Part shown: piece by piece, positions 35,853 to 44,424 of the stretch
Numbering within the stretch: the first letter of the stretch is position 1
How the letters are laid out: each line of letters opens with the position of its first letter
NCBI RefSeq assembly: GCF_014050145.1
Contig: NZ_JACFYF010000006.1
Span: 124,001 to 188,000 of the forward strand
Origin: Vibrio marinisediminis
GTDB taxonomy: Bacteria; Pseudomonadota; Gammaproteobacteria; Enterobacterales; Vibrionaceae
DNA length: 64,000 bases
Direction: 5' to 3'
Program-made: the position numbers and the translations under genes
The notes under the pieces: model-generated
Told to the model about the DNA's origin: nothing
Seen by the model: the letters and a program-made list of their open reading frames with translations, nothing else
Databases searched by the model: none

Positions 35853-37481
35853 ATGAGTATTAGAGATTTAAGCGTCGTAAAAAAAATATGGCTAAGTTAT
35901 TTAGCTGTTTTCATTGTCTGCATAACGGTATCCGTGATGTTGGTGTTGAGTCTATCGACGCTAAACCAAAGCATCACAATGGTCACTAGCAAAAGTCTGC
36001 CGTCGGTCTCGATATTGAAAGGAATACAAGTTGATATTACCAAAGTTCGCAAAGACGAGTTTTCACTACTTCCAAATGGCAAGCACCCAAAAATAGGTCA
36101 ATGGTTAAACGATCTTGACCAGTGGCGCTCAGACGTTCAAGCGGGTATTTCTGCTTATGAGGCACTCCCTTTAAATGGCGAAGAAACAGCGTCATTTCAA
36201 ATATTCAAAGACACTTGGAACCAATATATTCAAGAAACAAAAACCTACAATAGCCTATTGAAAAGCGGCGACTCAGAAAGAGCCAATGATGTGGTATTAG
36301 GCAGCTTTGCTACCTATTCCAAAGCGCTCAACAGCCTAGACCATACCCTTGGTCTAAATGATGAGATGGTCAAACAAATTGGTGAAGAGGTTCAAGGTGA
36401 ATCACTATCGGCACAATACAATGCGGGGATTGGCGCAATCATTATTGCTTTAGTGATCATCCTCTCATCGGTTTTATTGTCTCGTGTCATTTGCCGCCCG
36501 GTAAACCGAGCTCTTGAGTTCGCTTCAAAAATCGCGCAAGGGCAACTCAACAACTCTATTGATGAAAAAGAGCTTACCAAAGATGAGCTGGGTACTTTGC
36601 TTAAAGAGCTGGTCACCATGCAATCGAACCTTCATTCACTGGTGTCTGAAATCAATGATTCAACCATTCAGCTAACGGCAGCAGTTGAAGAAGTAAGCGC
36701 AATTTCATCGCAAACAGCAAACGGCATGCAAAACCAGCAGTTGGAACTAAGCTCAGTCGCATCAGCGATGACGGAGATGCAGGCAGCGGTTGGCGAAGTG
36801 GCGCAAAACACCGAAGTTGGCGCAACCTCAGCCTACTCTGCAACAGAAGTGGCAAAACAAGGAACCCAAACCCTTCATCAAACCATTGCCGTTATTGAAC
36901 GAGTTTCTGTCACCATTCAAGAATCAGAAGCACTCGCGCAAGAGTTGGAGTCAAGCTCAAACAACATCAACATGGTGATTGATGTGATTCAAGGCATCGC
37001 TGAACAAACGAATCTATTGGCTTTGAATGCCGCGATAGAGGCCGCGCGTGCGGGTGAGCAAGGTAGAGGCTTTGCAGTGGTAGCTGATGAAGTGCGATCA
37101 CTGGCTCAACGCACCCAAGACTCAACATCGCAAATTGTCGATATAGTGGGTCAACTGCAAGCCAATACTAGCAAGATGGGACTGTCGAGCCGAGATTGCC
37201 AATCTGGTATCGCTCAATGTGTGGCGCAAGTTAATGAAGCGGGTAGTCAGATCAGCGAGATTGAACAGTCCGTCGATAACATCGCGCAAATGAGCACACA
37301 AATTGCGACGGCATGTAGTGAACAAAATTCGGTATCAGAAGAGCTAAACCGTAGCGTTGAGCAGATTAATTTCTCTTCTACAGAAATGGCTGAGGGCGCG
37401 TCACAAACGGCGGTAGCATGTCAGCAAATTAGCAGCTTGGCACATAACCTGAAAGCGCGAATGGAGTCATTCAAGTTGTAA
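35853..37481 (+). CDS. Methyl-accepting chemotaxis protein
   Basis: A 542-residue transmembrane chemoreceptor: TM1 (about 12-35), a periplasmic four-helix-bundle sensor of about 155 residues, TM2 (about 190-212), a HAMP domain and a cytoplasmic signalling coiled coil whose hairpin tip reads [39 protein letters not shown] just upstream sets the start at the ATG at 35853; the frame is open further upstream. The ligand is unknown. The C-terminus (MESFKL) has no CheR-tethering pentapeptide. Confidence 0.92.
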   Translation: MSIRDLSVVKKIWLSYLAVFIVCITVSVMLVLSLSTLNQSITMVTSKSLPSVSILKGIQVDITKVRKDEFSLLPNGKHPKIGQWLNDLDQWRSDVQAGISAYEALPLNGEETASFQIFKDTWNQYIQETKTYNSLLKSGDSERANDVVLGSFATYSKALNSLDHTLGLNDEMVKQIGEEVQGESLSAQYNAGIGAIIIALVIILSSVLLSRVICRPVNRALEFASKIAQGQLNNSIDEKELTKDELGTLLKELVTMQSNLHSLVSEINDSTIQLTAAVEEVSAISSQTANGMQNQQLELSSVASAMTEMQAAVGEVAQNTEVGATSAYSATEVAKQGTQTLHQTIAVIERVSVTIQESEALAQELESSSNNINMVIDVIQGIAEQTNLLALNAAIEAARAGEQGRGFAVVADEVRSLAQRTQDSTSQIVDIVGQLQANTSKMGLSSRDCQSGIAQCVAQVNEAGSQISEIEQSVDNIAQMSTQIATACSEQNSVSEELNRSVEQINFSSTEMAEGASQTAVACQQISSLAHNLKARMESFKL

Positions 37482-37507
37482 CTCTACACGTTATTTAAAC
37501 AAACGAG

Positions 37508-37529
37508 CGCCCTCCATGAGGGCGTTTTT
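37508..37529 (+). terminator. Terminator after the chemoreceptor gene
   Basis: CGCCCTC and GAGGGCG form a perfect 7-bp stem with a 3-base loop, followed by TTTTT. Confidence 0.9.
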
Positions 37530-37695
37530 ATTGGCAATCATTATTCCAGCGCATGAAAATTCGCACAGATCATCAGTATCGATGAAACTCAAATATGGTT
37601 TTAACGCGCTCAATCTCAACTTTACACTGACTGTGTTGAAACCCTATTCGGATGCGTTAGGCTTTTTAGCAAACCTCCAAGCTAAGAGAAATGCT

Positions 37696-38595
37696 ATGCG
37701 CGTTAACTACCACCAGCGATTGATCCCCGTTATCCGTTATCTCGAAAAGCATTTTAACGAACCACTGAACCTACCTGAAGTCGCGACGCTAGCTAACTTC
37801 TCCCCTTATCACTTTCATCGTACATTTAAAGCGGTGCAAGGCGAGACGCTTGCCGATTTTATCCGTCGTTTAAGGCTACAGGCCGCGGCGAATGAGCTGT
37901 TCCAAACAAAACAGCCTGTACTCAACATCGCGCTTGAATACGGTTTTTCCTCTTCACAAAGTCTTGCTAAGGCTTTTCAACAGCACTTTGGCGTAACACC
38001 AAGTGCGTTTCGAGACTGCGAAGACTACAAAGAGTTTTCTCAATTAACACGAAACAGCAAGATTGGACACTCACTGCGCAAGATTAGAAACGAAGTTGAC
38101 GCGGGTAATTCATATACTGACCATGATCTATCAACATGGAGCCTAACTATGGAAACGCAACACTTTGAACCGACAAAACTTGCATACATTCGCGTCACTG
38201 GACCATATGGCGTGGGATACGAAGAACCGGCAGGTCGCCTTTATCAATGGGCAGGAATGAAAGGCTTAGCAGGTAACACATGTATATTCATCTATCACGA
38301 TAACCCTGAGATCACACCAAACGATAAATGTCGTACTGATATATGTTTGATGGTACCGCAAGATACTGAAGTGCCAACAGGCATTGAATTACAAGATTTC
38401 CCTGGCGGTCAGTATGCTGTCATGCGCCAACAGATCACGGAATTCAGCTTATATTCGAAAGCCTGGGATGATTTAATGGCGAACGTGGTTGAATCTGGCA
38501 TTGAAAATGACGACCGCCCTTGTTTTGAGCTATACCACAGCTTCGACCCACAAACTCATCATGCCGACGTGAGCTTTTGCACTGCGATAAAATAA
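37696..38595 (+). CDS. AraC-family regulator with GyrI-like effector domain
   Basis: A 299-residue protein: an N-terminal AraC helix-turn-helix pair (HFNEPLNLPEVATLANFSPYHFHRTFKAVQGETLADFIRRLRL... and LNIALEYGFSSSQSLAKAFQQHFGVTPSAFR) and a C-terminal GyrI-like/AraC effector-binding domain (about 145-299). Members resemble Rob/SoxS-like drug or stress regulators. The frame is open back to 37516, through the previous terminator, so I take the ATG at 37696 (MRVNYHQR) with AAGAGA upstream. It stands alone. Confidence 0.85.
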   Translation: MRVNYHQRLIPVIRYLEKHFNEPLNLPEVATLANFSPYHFHRTFKAVQGETLADFIRRLRLQAAANELFQTKQPVLNIALEYGFSSSQSLAKAFQQHFGVTPSAFRDCEDYKEFSQLTRNSKIGHSLRKIRNEVDAGNSYTDHDLSTWSLTMETQHFEPTKLAYIRVTGPYGVGYEEPAGRLYQWAGMKGLAGNTCIFIYHDNPEITPNDKCRTDICLMVPQDTEVPTGIELQDFPGGQYAVMRQQITEFSLYSKAWDDLMANVVESGIENDDRPCFELYHSFDPQTHHADVSFCTAIK

Positions 38596-38645
38596 CCCAT
38601 CATGTTGGTACAGCACTGTATTAGCAACTCAGCAGTAAATTGTTT

Positions 38646-38668
38646 AAGCCCACTCATCGGTGGGCTTT
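38646..38668 (+). terminator. Terminator after the AraC/GyrI-like gene
   Basis: AAGCCCAC (38646-38653) and GTGGGCTT (38660-38667) form a perfect 8-bp stem with a 6-base loop; the T tail is short (TTTACTT). Confidence 0.75.
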
Positions 38669-38691
38669 ACTTATTACTGAACGCTTATTGA

Positions 38692-39120
38692 TCATTGATT
38701 GTAGTCATTTCGTTCTGAGGCTACGTTTGAAAAGTATTCAACAAACTCAACTTGGATACCATGCTCATCCATATAGTACACATTTTTACGATGCGGATGC
38801 GCCGCTCCCCAGTGGTCAAGTTCAAACCCTGCACGCTGCAAACGCTCAATGGTCTCATCAAGGTTTTCGACGGCAAAGCCCAAATGATTGAGCCCGGTAA
38901 AGCGCTCTGTCCAATAAGGCATATGCCCTTCACCGAGCGAATCTATCGCCAAGTAGAATGTGTCATCACCCACATGGAACCAGTGTATTTGCTCTCCACG
39001 ATCATTTTGATATTCGCCTTCACCACGCACTGTCCAGTCAGGCAATGCGGCCAAAATAAGATTGATGGTGTTTTGTGGATTGACGACTGAAATGTTGGCA
39101 TGTTCAAAATAGGTTTTCAT
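38692..39120 (-). CDS. VOC-family protein (glyoxalase/dioxygenase fold)
   Basis: A 142-residue protein with the paired beta-alpha-beta-beta-beta modules of the vicinal-oxygen-chelate superfamily. Possible metal ligands appear in YFEHANISV, GLNHLGFAV and GIQVEFVEYF. Members include glyoxalases, antibiotic-resistance proteins and small-molecule isomerases; I cannot tell which. It is monocistronic and faces away from the DUF1097 operon terminator. Confidence 0.82.
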   Translation of the reverse strand: MKTYFEHANISVVNPQNTINLILAALPDWTVRGEGEYQNDRGEQIHWFHVGDDTFYLAIDSLGEGHMPYWTERFTGLNHLGFAVENLDETIERLQRAGFELDHWGAAHPHRKNVYYMDEHGIQVEFVEYFSNVASERNDYNQ

Positions 39121-39233
39121 AGCGTTAGTCCTTTAATTAATGTTTCCTTGTTTGGATACATCCACTATAAAACCTCAAGTTAACTTCAGGTAAAGCACTT
39201 TTTTAATCTTTAATATATTTTGCCTCGCTATAT

Positions 39234-39269
39234 AAAAAAGGACCCAACTTCCAAATACCTGCTGGGTCC
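39234..39269 (-). terminator. Terminator of the dhaK-dhaL-lsrF-like operon
   Basis: On the minus strand GGACCCA and TGGGTCC form a 7-bp stem (39263-39269 with 39240-39246), followed by a run of T (the A run at 39234-39239). It lies just after the DUF1097 gene stop. Confidence 0.8.
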
Positions 39270-39291
39270 GTTTATTTCACCGCTTATTTCG

Positions 39292-39837
39292 TTAGTGACT
39301 CACATGGGCACCATGATCAGATCCATGTTCAACATAATACTCATAGCGACTGCGCAAACTGATGGTCACCCAGCCATAACCTAAGCCAATCAAGCAATAG
39401 ATAAGCTCAGTAATCGTCGCGCTGAGGTACGTTGCTCCACTCACGTAAGACATAAAACCAAAGAAAGTACCGGCCCCAACAAATAACGCAGGCACAAAAT
39501 CAAAAGGTGGTAATCGCTCTAAACATATACAAGGAACAACGACAACAAAGATGGCTGTTGGTACTGCAAAAAAGCCAAGACTGCTGAATACCCCGCCGAA
39601 CTCCATAATAGCAACCGACGCGATAATGCCTGCGATATAACCAAAGAAGGTTTTCTTACCACCTTCCACATTACAGCCGGCCATGAAGTACATCGCCCAT
39701 GCGATAAAGGCAATCCAGCCAAAGCCCACATTACCTGCAACAGGCATGACGGGAGCGACGAGCTGATCAACTATTTGAATCGTAAATGCTAAAAACGCGA
39801 CCATAATTGGAATGACAATAAATTGTGAAAATTTCAT
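39292..39837 (-). CDS. DUF1097 family membrane protein
   Basis: A 181-residue inner-membrane protein with five or six predicted helices, belonging to DUF1097 (E. coli YcdZ-like). The function is unknown. It is last in the operon, 10 bases after the LsrF-like gene. The context suggests it could transport or facilitate entry of the operon's substrate, but the sequence does not show this. The C-terminus is His-rich (VEHGSDHGAHVSH). Confidence 0.82.
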   Translation of the reverse strand: MKFSQFIVIPIMVAFLAFTIQIVDQLVAPVMPVAGNVGFGWIAFIAWAMYFMAGCNVEGGKKTFFGYIAGIIASVAIMEFGGVFSSLGFFAVPTAIFVVVVPCICLERLPPFDFVPALFVGAGTFFGFMSYVSGATYLSATITELIYCLIGLGYGWVTISLRSRYEYYVEHGSDHGAHVSH

Positions 39838-39847
39838 GTTATCTTCC

Positions 39848-40732
39848 TTAAATTAGTGTGTTTTTCTCTGTTTCGAATAAATCAAAAGCTTGTTTTGGTG
39901 TGAAGCCCGAGTGCACTACTGCATTGATTGCTTTGAGCATGCCAACGGGACATTCTGATTGGAATACATTACGCCCCATATCAACACCCGCGGCGCCCGC
40001 TTGTATCGCATTATAAGTGAGGGTTAACGCCTCAAGCTCAGGAAGCTTTTTCCCACCAGCAACTACGATCGGCACTGGACACGCTGCAACAACCTTTTCA
40101 AAATCTTCGCAGTAATAGGTTTTAACAATATGCGCTCCTAATTCAGCCAACACGCGTGACGCCAGCATAAAATAGCGATTGGTTCGTTCCATCTCTTTAC
40201 CAACAGCGGTGACACCAAGTGTTGGAATGCCAAGCCGAGCTCCTGCGTCAATCGTTCTCACTAGGTTGTGTAAACTTGAACATTCTCCATTTGAGCCAAC
40301 AAACACTTGGATAGCCAAGCAAGAAGCATTGATACGAACCGCATCATCAATGTCGACGCCCATCACTTCATTGCTCATGTCATCTTGCAGTACAGTACTT
40401 CCGGCACTTGCCCTTAAAATTACTGGTTTATTGTGTATGGGTTGAATACAACTTCTCAGCGCGCCACGTGTAGCCATTAGTGCATCGGCATGAGGAGCCA
40501 AAGGTTCAATGGCAAGATCAAGCCTTTCCAGCCCTGCCGTTGCGCCCATAATGTAGCCATGATCAAATGCGAGCATGACAGTTTTGCCACTTTCTGGGCG
40601 AAAAATTCTGCTTAAACGATCTTTCATCCCCCAGTCGACATGATCCATGCCTTTCACATAGAAAGAACGGCTCACCGCAGGCTGATCCAACCCATACTCT
40701 TTTGCTTTTTGAATACCATCTTTATCGGCCAT
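39848..40732 (-). CDS. LsrF-type class I aldolase/thiolase
   Basis: A 294-residue protein clearly related to E. coli LsrF, which cleaves phosphorylated AI-2 (3-hydroxy-5-phosphonooxypentane-2,4-dione) with CoA. Shared segments include SGKTVMLAFDHGY (49-60), VAGGKKLPE and GAAGVDMGRNVFQSE. The Schiff-base lysine fits K204 in HIVKTYYCEDFE. None of lsrACDBGKR is here; it sits between DhaL and DUF1097 instead. It may act on another phosphorylated dione or ketose. There are 11 bases between it and dhaL. Confidence 0.87.
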   Translation of the reverse strand: MADKDGIQKAKEYGLDQPAVSRSFYVKGMDHVDWGMKDRLSRIFRPESGKTVMLAFDHGYIMGATAGLERLDLAIEPLAPHADALMATRGALRSCIQPIHNKPVILRASAGSTVLQDDMSNEVMGVDIDDAVRINASCLAIQVFVGSNGECSSLHNLVRTIDAGARLGIPTLGVTAVGKEMERTNRYFMLASRVLAELGAHIVKTYYCEDFEKVVAACPVPIVVAGGKKLPELEALTLTYNAIQAGAAGVDMGRNVFQSECPVGMLKAINAVVHSGFTPKQAFDLFETEKNTLI

Positions 40733-40743
40733 GTTGATGCTCC

Positions 40744-41379
40744 TTAATGCACTTGGTGAACGGTTTGGCTAAACGATTCAAACAGAATCGCCATACTGGT
40801 TGCGCCTGGGTCAATAAAACCAACAGCCTTTTCACCCATGTTTTTTGCCCTACCGCGTTTTGGGACCATTGCTTTTGTAGATTCAGCGCCTAATCTTGCG
40901 GCAATAGCCGCGTGGGCAAATAGCTCCTCTAGCGTGGCGCCATTCTCCGCATCCGCCTGCATGGTTTCGGCGACAGGAATTAATGCATCCAACATGGTTT
41001 TATCACCTTGGTGTGCACCACTTAATCGCACCACACGCTCTACGCCATATTTAAAAGCGAGAGCGGTTTCTAATGGGCTGAGCTCTTCACTTGTCAGCCC
41101 TTCACTCAAGCCTAAAAATAGATTACCTATCAACATACTGGCGGAGCCGCCATCTTGTTCCATAATGCGCCAGCCAAGCGCATCGACTTGCTTGTCCCAT
41201 AGCTTCTCTTCATGGTTGATGGATTTTTCGATGCAATGGCATACTCGCAACATCGTTGAACCATGGTCACCATCCCCCGTTTTACTGTCTAACTCATTGA
41301 GCATCGGGACTTGCGCTAATAGATTCTTTGTCGCCACTTGTAGCATGCTAAATAACAAGTGCTGATTTAGTACTGTCAT
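40744..41379 (-). CDS. dhaL: Dihydroxyacetone kinase-type subunit DhaL
   Basis: A 211-residue nucleotide-binding subunit of the DhaK/DhaL kinase system. The Mg-nucleotide aspartates are in NELDSKTGDGDHGSTMLR, followed by the alpha-helical barrel. GGGAGAAATACG directly precedes the ATG at 41379, so the codons further upstream are not used. There is no DhaM (PTS phosphodonor) nearby, so the kinase may be ATP-dependent or borrow a DhaM from elsewhere. It is separated from dhaK by 141 bases that carry two striking dyads. Confidence 0.87.
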   Translation of the reverse strand: MTVLNQHLLFSMLQVATKNLLAQVPMLNELDSKTGDGDHGSTMLRVCHCIEKSINHEEKLWDKQVDALGWRIMEQDGGSASMLIGNLFLGLSEGLTSEELSPLETALAFKYGVERVVRLSGAHQGDKTMLDALIPVAETMQADAENGATLEELFAHAAIAARLGAESTKAMVPKRGRAKNMGEKAVGFIDPGATSMAILFESFSQTVHQVH

Positions 41380-41416
41380 CGTATTTCTCCCTATTTTTGG
41401 CAAAACGATGCCCTAC

Positions 41417-41514
41417 GTGGTTTCAGTACTGACTCCACATATCGTTTTTGTCTTGGGGAAAATGGTATCCCTTAACGTAACCTAAGCTTACAGCGTCAAT
41501 TGCTACGTTAAGGG
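41417..41514. other. Two dyads between dhaK and dhaL
   Basis: Dyad 1 is GTGGTTTCAGTACTGACTCCAC (41417-41438), with a perfect inner TCAGTACTGA and GTGG/CCAC arms. Dyad 2 is CCCTTAACGTA (41469-41479) with TACGTTAAGGG (41504-41514), an 11-bp perfect stem around 24 bases, and no T run on the minus strand. The remaining gap is unusually long for this operon. They may be an intercistronic mRNA stem-loop and an operator. Confidence 0.6.
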
Positions 41515-41520
41515 GCTCGG

Positions 41521-42516
41521 TTATTGCTGGGTCCAGTAAGGTGCGTTACAGGGTTTATCCCAAAACGCGAGTGCTTCGCTATCAAATTTGGCGATACACA
41601 TTTGGAAGCCAGCCATCTCTTGAACGGTCAGAATTTCTTCGACTTTTGAGCGTACAACCGCAACTTGTTTGTCTTGCAGTGTTAGATGACAAGCTCTTGC
41701 GACGATAAACATTTCCATGAGCGTGGTCGCGCCAGAGCCGTTAATCATCAGCATCACCTCATCACCCGCTTGCACGTTGATTGCTTGGCAAAGCTGTTCA
41801 ATCATGATGTGAGCGGTATCGTCAGCGGATTGAATTTTCATTCGTCCACCACCACCTTCGCCATGTTGACCCATGCCAATTTCCATTTCATCACCAGCAA
41901 GATCACCAATAGCCATACCTGATTGTGGGTGAGTCGCATTACTCATCGCCACAGCTAGAGTTGCAATGGTTTGATTGAATTTTTCACTGATGCGGTAGAT
42001 CTCATCTAAACTCAGCCCATCCTCAGCCGCGGCACCAGCAATTTTGTAAATAGGTACACAACCCGCTAAGCCTCGTCGGTCTTTAATATCGGTTTTTAGG
42101 CCGGCGCTAATGTCATCATGAGTCAGTAGCATTTTGACGTTGATCCCTTCGCGGGCGGCCATCTCCATCGCCATATTTGCCGCCATCACATCGCCTTCAT
42201 GATTAAGTACGATGAGCAGAACCCCTGCCGGACAATTAGCCAGTTTCAGCGCTTCAAAAACTTTTGGCGCGCCTGGCGCTGCGAAGATGTCGCCAACAAC
42301 CGAGTAATCCAACATCCCTTCGCCTACATAGCCACTTAATGCAGGTTCATGACCCGCTCCACCCAAGGTGACAATTGCCACTTTATTCGGATCTTTTGGC
42401 GTAACACGAGCAACAATTTTTTCAGAGATGATTTTCACCTTTTGAGGGAAAGTCATTGCGTAACCTTGTAGAAGTTCTGTCGTAATGTTTTCAGCATCAT
42501 TGATAAACTTTTTCAT
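41521..42516 (-). CDS. dhaK: Dihydroxyacetone kinase-type subunit DhaK
   Basis: A 331-residue ketose-binding subunit. The catalytic residues of E. coli DhaK are at identical positions: H56 (LGGAGHEP), D109 (NHEGDV) and the substrate-linking H218 (IGMGQHGEGG). Flanking residues differ from canonical DHA kinases (HEPALSG for HEPMHTG, MGQHGEGGGG for MGIHGEPG), so a substrate other than dihydroxyacetone, such as erythrulose or another small keto compound, is possible. It is second of five genes. Confidence 0.87.
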   Translation of the reverse strand: MKKFINDAENITTELLQGYAMTFPQKVKIISEKIVARVTPKDPNKVAIVTLGGAGHEPALSGYVGEGMLDYSVVGDIFAAPGAPKVFEALKLANCPAGVLLIVLNHEGDVMAANMAMEMAAREGINVKMLLTHDDISAGLKTDIKDRRGLAGCVPIYKIAGAAAEDGLSLDEIYRISEKFNQTIATLAVAMSNATHPQSGMAIGDLAGDEMEIGMGQHGEGGGGRMKIQSADDTAHIMIEQLCQAINVQAGDEVMLMINGSGATTLMEMFIVARACHLTLQDKQVAVVRSKVEEILTVQEMAGFQMCIAKFDSEALAFWDKPCNAPYWTQQ

Positions 42517-42650
42517 AATCTTACTCTCTGTATTGATGAATGATTAAGAATCCTTTGAATCAAGGGCTATGGTTATGAATAAATCGCTGTTTCGCTGAAA
42601 GCCACGCACCACAATCCCTATTGTCTAGATGTATTGCTTACAGATACCAT

Positions 42651-42965
42651 TTAGAGATATTGCATAAGCTCAACTGGTGCTTCGTCCTCCATAATGAACG
42701 CGATTCTTAATGACTCATTCGCATTAAAGGCGTCTAACAGAACCGTCTTTCCTTGCATCGCTTCTTCAAGGTTATCTACTTCATACGCCACATGTGCCGT
42801 TGTTTTAAGCGCTTCAGGCATAGGGCTATCTTCTAAAAATCTCAACCACTCAATCGAATGTTCGCTGTTGTTAAAATCAGTCGCGTAAAGCCCAATATCT
42901 TGATTAAAAGCTTCGCCTTGATGCACATGCTCGGTCGGGATACCAATATGACTAAACTTTCTCAT
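42651..42965 (-). CDS. Small VOC-like protein, first of the DhaK operon
   Basis: A 104-residue protein. The ends have VOC-like strands (FSHIGIPTEHV and TAHVAYEVDNLEEAM), while the middle differs, so the family call is tentative. It probably forms a dimeric half-barrel. It is first in a five-gene minus-strand operon, 134 bases before dhaK. GGAGTATGAA precedes the ATG. The operon suggests a small-molecule isomerase or lyase role; I cannot confirm that. Confidence 0.7.
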   Translation of the reverse strand: MRKFSHIGIPTEHVHQGEAFNQDIGLYATDFNNSEHSIEWLRFLEDSPMPEALKTTAHVAYEVDNLEEAMQGKTVLLDAFNANESLRIAFIMEDEAPVELMQYL

Positions 42966-43032
42966 TTCATACTCCTTCGCTTGTGTCTGCTCGTTTCACG
43001 TCATAAATATAAGAGCAAAACCCAACCAATTA

Positions 43033-43048
43033 AGTGACGTTAATCACG
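43033..43048. promoter_or_regulatory. CRP-like site upstream of the DhaK operon
   Basis: AGTGACGTTAATCACG contains GTGA and TCAC exactly six bases apart. The position suits catabolite activation of a sugar operon read leftwards. Confidence 0.6.
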
Positions 43049-43112
43049 CTAAGCAATACGAGAAATTAACAACAAAAACAACAACTTAAAACAAGGCGCT
43101 TTCTAAGAGCAG

Positions 43113-43257
43113 GCAAGTGCAACAGTCGAGCGAGCGGTAAATTTGACAGCAAGTGCAACAGTGGTTTTCTATTTCAGCAAGTAATGATTAAATGATCATG
43201 GTCAAGTGCAACAACGATGCGATAACAGAATCGCTCTCCGGCTAAGCAAGTGCAACA
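43113..43257 (+). repeat. Four direct copies of CAAGTGCAACA
   Basis: The 11-mer CAAGTGCAACA occurs at 43114-43124, 43150-43160, 43203-43213 and 43247-43257, all in the same orientation, with starts 36, 53 and 44 bases apart. The first, second and fourth copies have a G before the core; the first two extend to a 14-mer (GCAAGTGCAACAGT). The sequence between copies is unrelated. It could be a regulator-binding array, an iteron-like element or remnants of transposon ends. The adjacent IS30-type HTH protein is a candidate binder. Confidence 0.85.
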
Positions 43258-43372
43258 CGTGATGAAATTCACAATTTCAAACATAATGTTGCCATTCAAC
43301 TGAGGTGATAACCCCCCTATCATGCTCTTCCCTTTATTGGTGAGTAAGTCAGAAAGAAAAAATTGATAGTAA

Positions 43373-43735
43373 CTAGGGTTCGCTCTGCTGTTGGCAGCAA
43401 TTGAATAACTGTTCTAATTGCTCAACGGAAAGTTCAGGGTGGTGGTTTGCGACAAATTTTTTGCAGTTCTCTGTACTCAACCCAAGCTTGATAAGTTCAG
43501 TGATGAGTTCTTCATATTGATGTTCAATGATTTGCTGATGGAATTTTTTGCGGTAAGCCGCCATTTGCTGCGCTAATTGCGGCTCATAACCATAAGGTCC
43601 AGAGTTACGATTAAGCTCTCTACTTACGGTTGAACGATGGATGTGAAGTTGCTTCGCTATCTCAGATTGATTTTTACCCTCTTTTCTCATTGCCCAAATC
43701 TGTAATCGTTTTTCTTCCGTGAGTTGTTGATACAT
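43373..43735 (-). CDS. Stand-alone IS30-type helix-turn-helix protein
   Basis: A 120-residue protein. Residues 1-60 (LTEEKRLQIWAMRKEGKNQSEIAKQLHIHRSTVSRELNRN and GYEPQLAQQMAAYRKK) match the HTH_38 DNA-binding region of IS30 transposases. The rest (EELITELIKLGLSTENCKKF...) is not a DDE catalytic domain, and no catalytic fragment follows. GGGAG six bases before the ATG at 43735 sets the start. It is either a transposase remnant or a domesticated regulator; the good ribosome binding site and intact frame favour use. Four 11-mer repeats lie 115-260 bases downstream. Confidence 0.75.
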   Translation of the reverse strand: MYQQLTEEKRLQIWAMRKEGKNQSEIAKQLHIHRSTVSRELNRNSGPYGYEPQLAQQMAAYRKKFHQQIIEHQYEELITELIKLGLSTENCKKFVANHHPELSVEQLEQLFNCCQQQSEP

Positions 43736-43924
43736 AGGAGACTCCCTTAGACAATGGAACATCTTGAGCGTATTTGAATATCTTCTATGAACTTGCCGAG
43801 AAAAACCGTGAATAAACAGACAATATGTGACGAAAAAACGTACAGTAGTCATTGTTCAATCAAGCAGCATGATGGGATCGAATGGGGTGTGGTGTGGCAA
43901 GATTAACAGCAAATAAACATAGTG

Positions 43925-44314
43925 TTACAACGTATCATTTTCAAAGCGAGCCAACCTCGCCTGTGAAACAGTACACTGGGTCATTTCCATCATTTCGTTA
44001 AGAGTGACATTCGGGTTAGTGGCTAGCAACAATGCTAATTGCTGCTCAATCGTCATCGGAGGTTCAATCTTTTCAAGCGAGAGCGTTAGTTTGCTGATCA
44101 CAAAATGATGAGTGATCGAGTCTTGGTCCTGAAGTGACCTTCGAAGCGCCTGTAAATTGCTGTAGCTTCCCTTCACTTGCCAGTGACGTGAACGCCGAAC
44201 ACGATTAATAGCACAGCCGTGCTCACAAGCAATCGTACAAAGGGCTTTCGTTTGCTCTCTACCAATACGGTGGATCAAAGAAGGCAGCGGAGCGGTATAA
44301 AGTTGGTCTGACAT
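43925..44314 (-). CDS. Ribosome recycling factor family protein (Vibrio conserved)
   Basis: A 129-residue basic protein whose pattern (PLPSLIHRIGREQTKAL, INRVRRSRHWQVKGSYSNLQAL, and LNEMMEMTQCTVSQARLARFE) I recognise from vibrios under the name 'ribosome recycling factor family protein'. It is not the true Frr. The C-terminal part could be a small helix-turn-helix. Role unknown. It lies downstream of tfoX, beyond the tfoX terminator. Confidence 0.7.
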   Translation of the reverse strand: MSDQLYTAPLPSLIHRIGREQTKALCTIACEHGCAINRVRRSRHWQVKGSYSNLQALRRSLQDQDSITHHFVISKLTLSLEKIEPPMTIEQQLALLLATNPNVTLNEMMEMTQCTVSQARLARFENDTL

Positions 44315-44363
44315 TGCTCAGTCATATTAGGAATTACCGAACTTACTTTACAGTAAGCCAAAT

Positions 44364-44394
44364 AGAAAAAACACCGAGCAATAGACCCGGTGTT
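44364..44394 (-). terminator. Terminator of tfoX
   Basis: On the minus strand AACACCG (44388-44394) pairs with CGGTGTT (44370-44376), followed by TTTTTTC. It is placed right after the tfoX stop. Confidence 0.8.
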
Positions 44395-44424
44395 CTTAAA
44401 ATTTTTAGCGAATCTCGTTAAAGA

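Larger units (their letters stand above)
42966..43372. promoter_or_regulatory. Upstream region of the DhaK operon: CRP-like site and repeat array
   Basis: A 407-base gap with no gene. AGTGACGTTAATCACG (43033-43048) has the GTGA-N6-TCAC core of a CRP site about 70 bases before the VOC-like start. Four copies of CAAGTGCAACA lie further upstream. An AAC-rich stretch spans about 43068-43085. The gap is also the 3' side of the IS30-type HTH gene. Confidence 0.6.

Noticed and set aside
39848-40732. AI-2 lsr operon
   Set aside because: Only an LsrF-like gene is present; lsrK, lsrR, lsrG and the transporter genes are missing.
43373-43735. Intact IS30 insertion sequence
   Set aside because: No catalytic DDE region and no flanking inverted repeats framing an element; only the DNA-binding part resembles IS30.
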